Shown here: positions 4,908-5,828 of the stretch, piece by piece
Position numbering within the stretch: position 1 is the first letter of the stretch
Layout: each line of letters starts with the position of its first letter
Origin: an uncultured Acetatifactor sp.
GTDB lineage: Bacteria; Bacillota; Clostridia; Lachnospirales; Lachnospiraceae
NCBI GenBank assembly: GCA_947644185.1
Contig: CANRZC010000165.1
Location: forward strand, 1-5,828
Length of the DNA stretch: 5,828 bases
Reading direction: 5' to 3'
Program-made: the position numbers and the translations under genes
Notes under the pieces: model-generated
Seen by the model: only the letters and a program-made list of their open reading frames with translations
The model's database searches: none
What the model was told of the DNA's origin: nothing

Positions 4908-5384
4908 TTAGTTAAACGGCAGCTCCTCGTCAATGCCATCAGGGATGTTCATAAATCCATCGCCAGCGCCAGAGGGTGCGGGTGCACTATTTCCTCCGGC
5001 ATAACCACCATTGCCGTAACCGCCAGCGTTGTTGTATCCACCGCCAGCGTTCCCACCAGACGCGTTCTTGCTCTCAGCAAACTCAATCTCATCCACCATA
5101 ACGCGGACACTGTAAACCATCTGTCCATCCTTATTGGTGTAATTGTCGTTCTGGATCCTGCCAGATAAGACTACCTTTGTGCCCTTGTGCAGATATCTCT
5201 CAATAAATTCTGCCTGCTTTCCAAACGCCGTGCAGTTAAAGAAATCCGCGTCAGGCTCCCCCTCGCGCTTGAATCTTCTATCCACCGCAATGGAGAAACG
5301 CGCCACTGATGTCTGGCTGGCCCCCTGGGAATATCTTACTTCCGGGTCTCTGGTCAAACGTCCCATAAGAATTGCTTTGTTCAT
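4908..5384 (-). CDS. ssb: Single-stranded DNA-binding protein
   Basis: SSB coats single-stranded DNA during replication, repair and recombination and recruits partner proteins through its C-terminal tip. The 158-residue product has the OB-fold domain at 1 to about 105, beginning MNKAILMGRLTRDPEVRY, with DADFFNCTAFGKQAEFIERYL (45-65) and KGTKVVLSGRIQ (67-78). A flexible linker rich in G, N, A and Y follows (about 108-140), then the acidic tip DEELPFN. The usual tip ends in phenylalanine; here one asparagine follows it. The start is ATG at 5384; its ribosome binding site is weak (GAGAG), and the gap to rpsF is only 25 bases, so translation may be coupled to rpsF. The rpsF-ssb-rpsR order marks it as the main housekeeping SSB. 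Confidence 0.98.
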   Translation of the reverse strand: MNKAILMGRLTRDPEVRYSQGASQTSVARFSIAVDRRFKREGEPDADFFNCTAFGKQAEFIERYLHKGTKVVLSGRIQNDNYTNKDGQMVYSVRVMVDEIEFAESKNASGGNAGGGYNNAGGYGNGGYAGGNSAPAPSGAGDGFMNIPDGIDEELPFN

Positions 5385-5409
5385 ATCATCTCTCGCTTTC
5401 TAATTGAGC

Positions 5410-5697
5410 TCAGTCGTCCTGTCTCACAACTAAGTATCTGATGACATTGTCCATAATGCGGACACGGCTCTCAATTTCAATGGGAGCGGTGCTCTCAGCG
5501 TCAAAGCGAATGAAGTAGTAGAATCCCTCTTTCATTTTCTGGATCTCATAAGCAAGTCTCTTCTTGCCCCAATCGTCCACCTCTGTGATGACGCCGCCGA
5601 ATCTCTCGATCAGAGCCTTGCATCTGTCAACGACAGCCGCTCTCTCTTCATCTTCAATCTTAGCGGACACAACTACAGCTAATTCATACTTGTTCAT
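5410..5697 (-). CDS. rpsF: 30S ribosomal protein S6
   Basis: S6 pairs with S18 on the central domain of 16S rRNA during small-subunit assembly. The 95-residue product starts MNKYELAVVV, typical of the family, with DWGKKRLAYEI (42-52), EGFYYFIRF (57-65) and IMDNVIRYLVV (81-91); the length is usual. It is the first gene of the operon. AGGAGG lies 12 nt before the ATG, slightly further than usual. Transcription comes from the promoter at 5773-5801. Confidence 0.98.
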   Translation of the reverse strand: MNKYELAVVVSAKIEDEERAAVVDRCKALIERFGGVITEVDDWGKKRLAYEIQKMKEGFYYFIRFDAESTAPIEIESRVRIMDNVIRYLVVRQDD

Positions 5698-5726
5698 GCT
5701 TGTTACTTACCTCCTTTTGGTCTCTG

Positions 5727-5745
5727 GCCCGCACTCTATGCGAGC
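5727..5745 (-). promoter_or_regulatory. Hairpin in the rpsF leader
   Basis: GCTCGCA (5745-5739) pairs with TGCGGGC (5733-5727) over 7 bp, one pair being T-G, around a 5-nt loop TAGAG. It lies within the roughly 70-nt leader, 11 bases above the ribosome binding site. rpsF leaders in many bacteria carry a site bound by the S6:S18 complex for feedback control. I could not see the CCG element usually cited for that motif, so only a plain hairpin is claimed. Confidence 0.4.
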
Positions 5746-5772
5746 AAGGAATTTGATTCATCACAAATGTAG

Positions 5773-5801
5773 ATGATAACATATATTTACAGGAATTTCA
5801 A
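5773..5801 (-). promoter_or_regulatory. Promoter of the rpsF-ssb-rpsR operon
   Basis: TTGAAA (5801-5796), a 17-bp spacer and TATCAT (5778-5773) with an upstream TG (TGT-TATCAT, extended -10) form a strong sigma-A-type promoter. Transcription should begin near 5766, giving a leader of about 70 nt. Confidence 0.8.
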
Positions 5802-5828
5802 GTATTTTTAACCAATTGCTTTATTTTT

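Noticed and set aside
1..5828. CRISPR arrays, insertion sequences, tRNA or rRNA genes
   Set aside because: No repeated spacer-like units, transposase frames with terminal repeats, or tRNA- or rRNA-like sequences were seen on either strand.

Overview
The window looks like the chromosome of a Gram-positive anaerobe of the Clostridia, most likely Lachnospiraceae. This rests on the sequence style of ribosomal proteins S6 and S18 and of SSB, the AGGAGG-type ribosome binding sites, a sigma-A-like promoter grammar, and a lipobox sugar-binding lipoprotein of the type abundant in gut Lachnospiraceae. The taxonomic call is inference from familiarity, not from a search.

Right part (about 4514-5801, minus strand): the conserved operon rpsF-ssb-rpsR (S6, single-stranded DNA-binding protein, S18). 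It has a good promoter (TTGAAA, 17 bp, extended TATCAT), a short leader with one hairpin, a second hairpin between ssb and rpsR, and a strong intrinsic terminator just after rpsR.

Middle part (2395-4494, minus strand): a 654-residue cytoplasmic glycoside-hydrolase-like protein with its own promoter. Two 12-bp direct repeats (11 of 12 identical, 20-bp period) end three bases above its -35 box, which is the usual layout for activation by an AraC-family regulator. No regulator gene is in the window.

Between that gene and the next lies a 426-bp gap (1969-2394) that is far from empty. It holds a consensus-like promoter with two ATGCGCAT palindromes 30 bp apart, a transcript of about 170 nt with several possible hairpins (or a 36-codon reading frame), a textbook intrinsic terminator, and then a separate promoter with overlapping palindromes. 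This self-contained promoter-transcript-terminator unit is the least explained part of the window.

Left part (187-1968, minus strand): a 593-residue lipoprotein solute-binding protein with a TTG start and an EF-hand-like calcium loop. It converges on the last 20 codons of a plus-strand membrane protein that runs in from the left edge; a plus-strand terminator separates them. No transporter permease or ATPase that clearly belongs to the binding protein is present. The likely theme of the left and middle parts is capture of an oligosaccharide outside the cell and its breakdown inside, under sugar-responsive control; the substrate cannot be read from the sequence.
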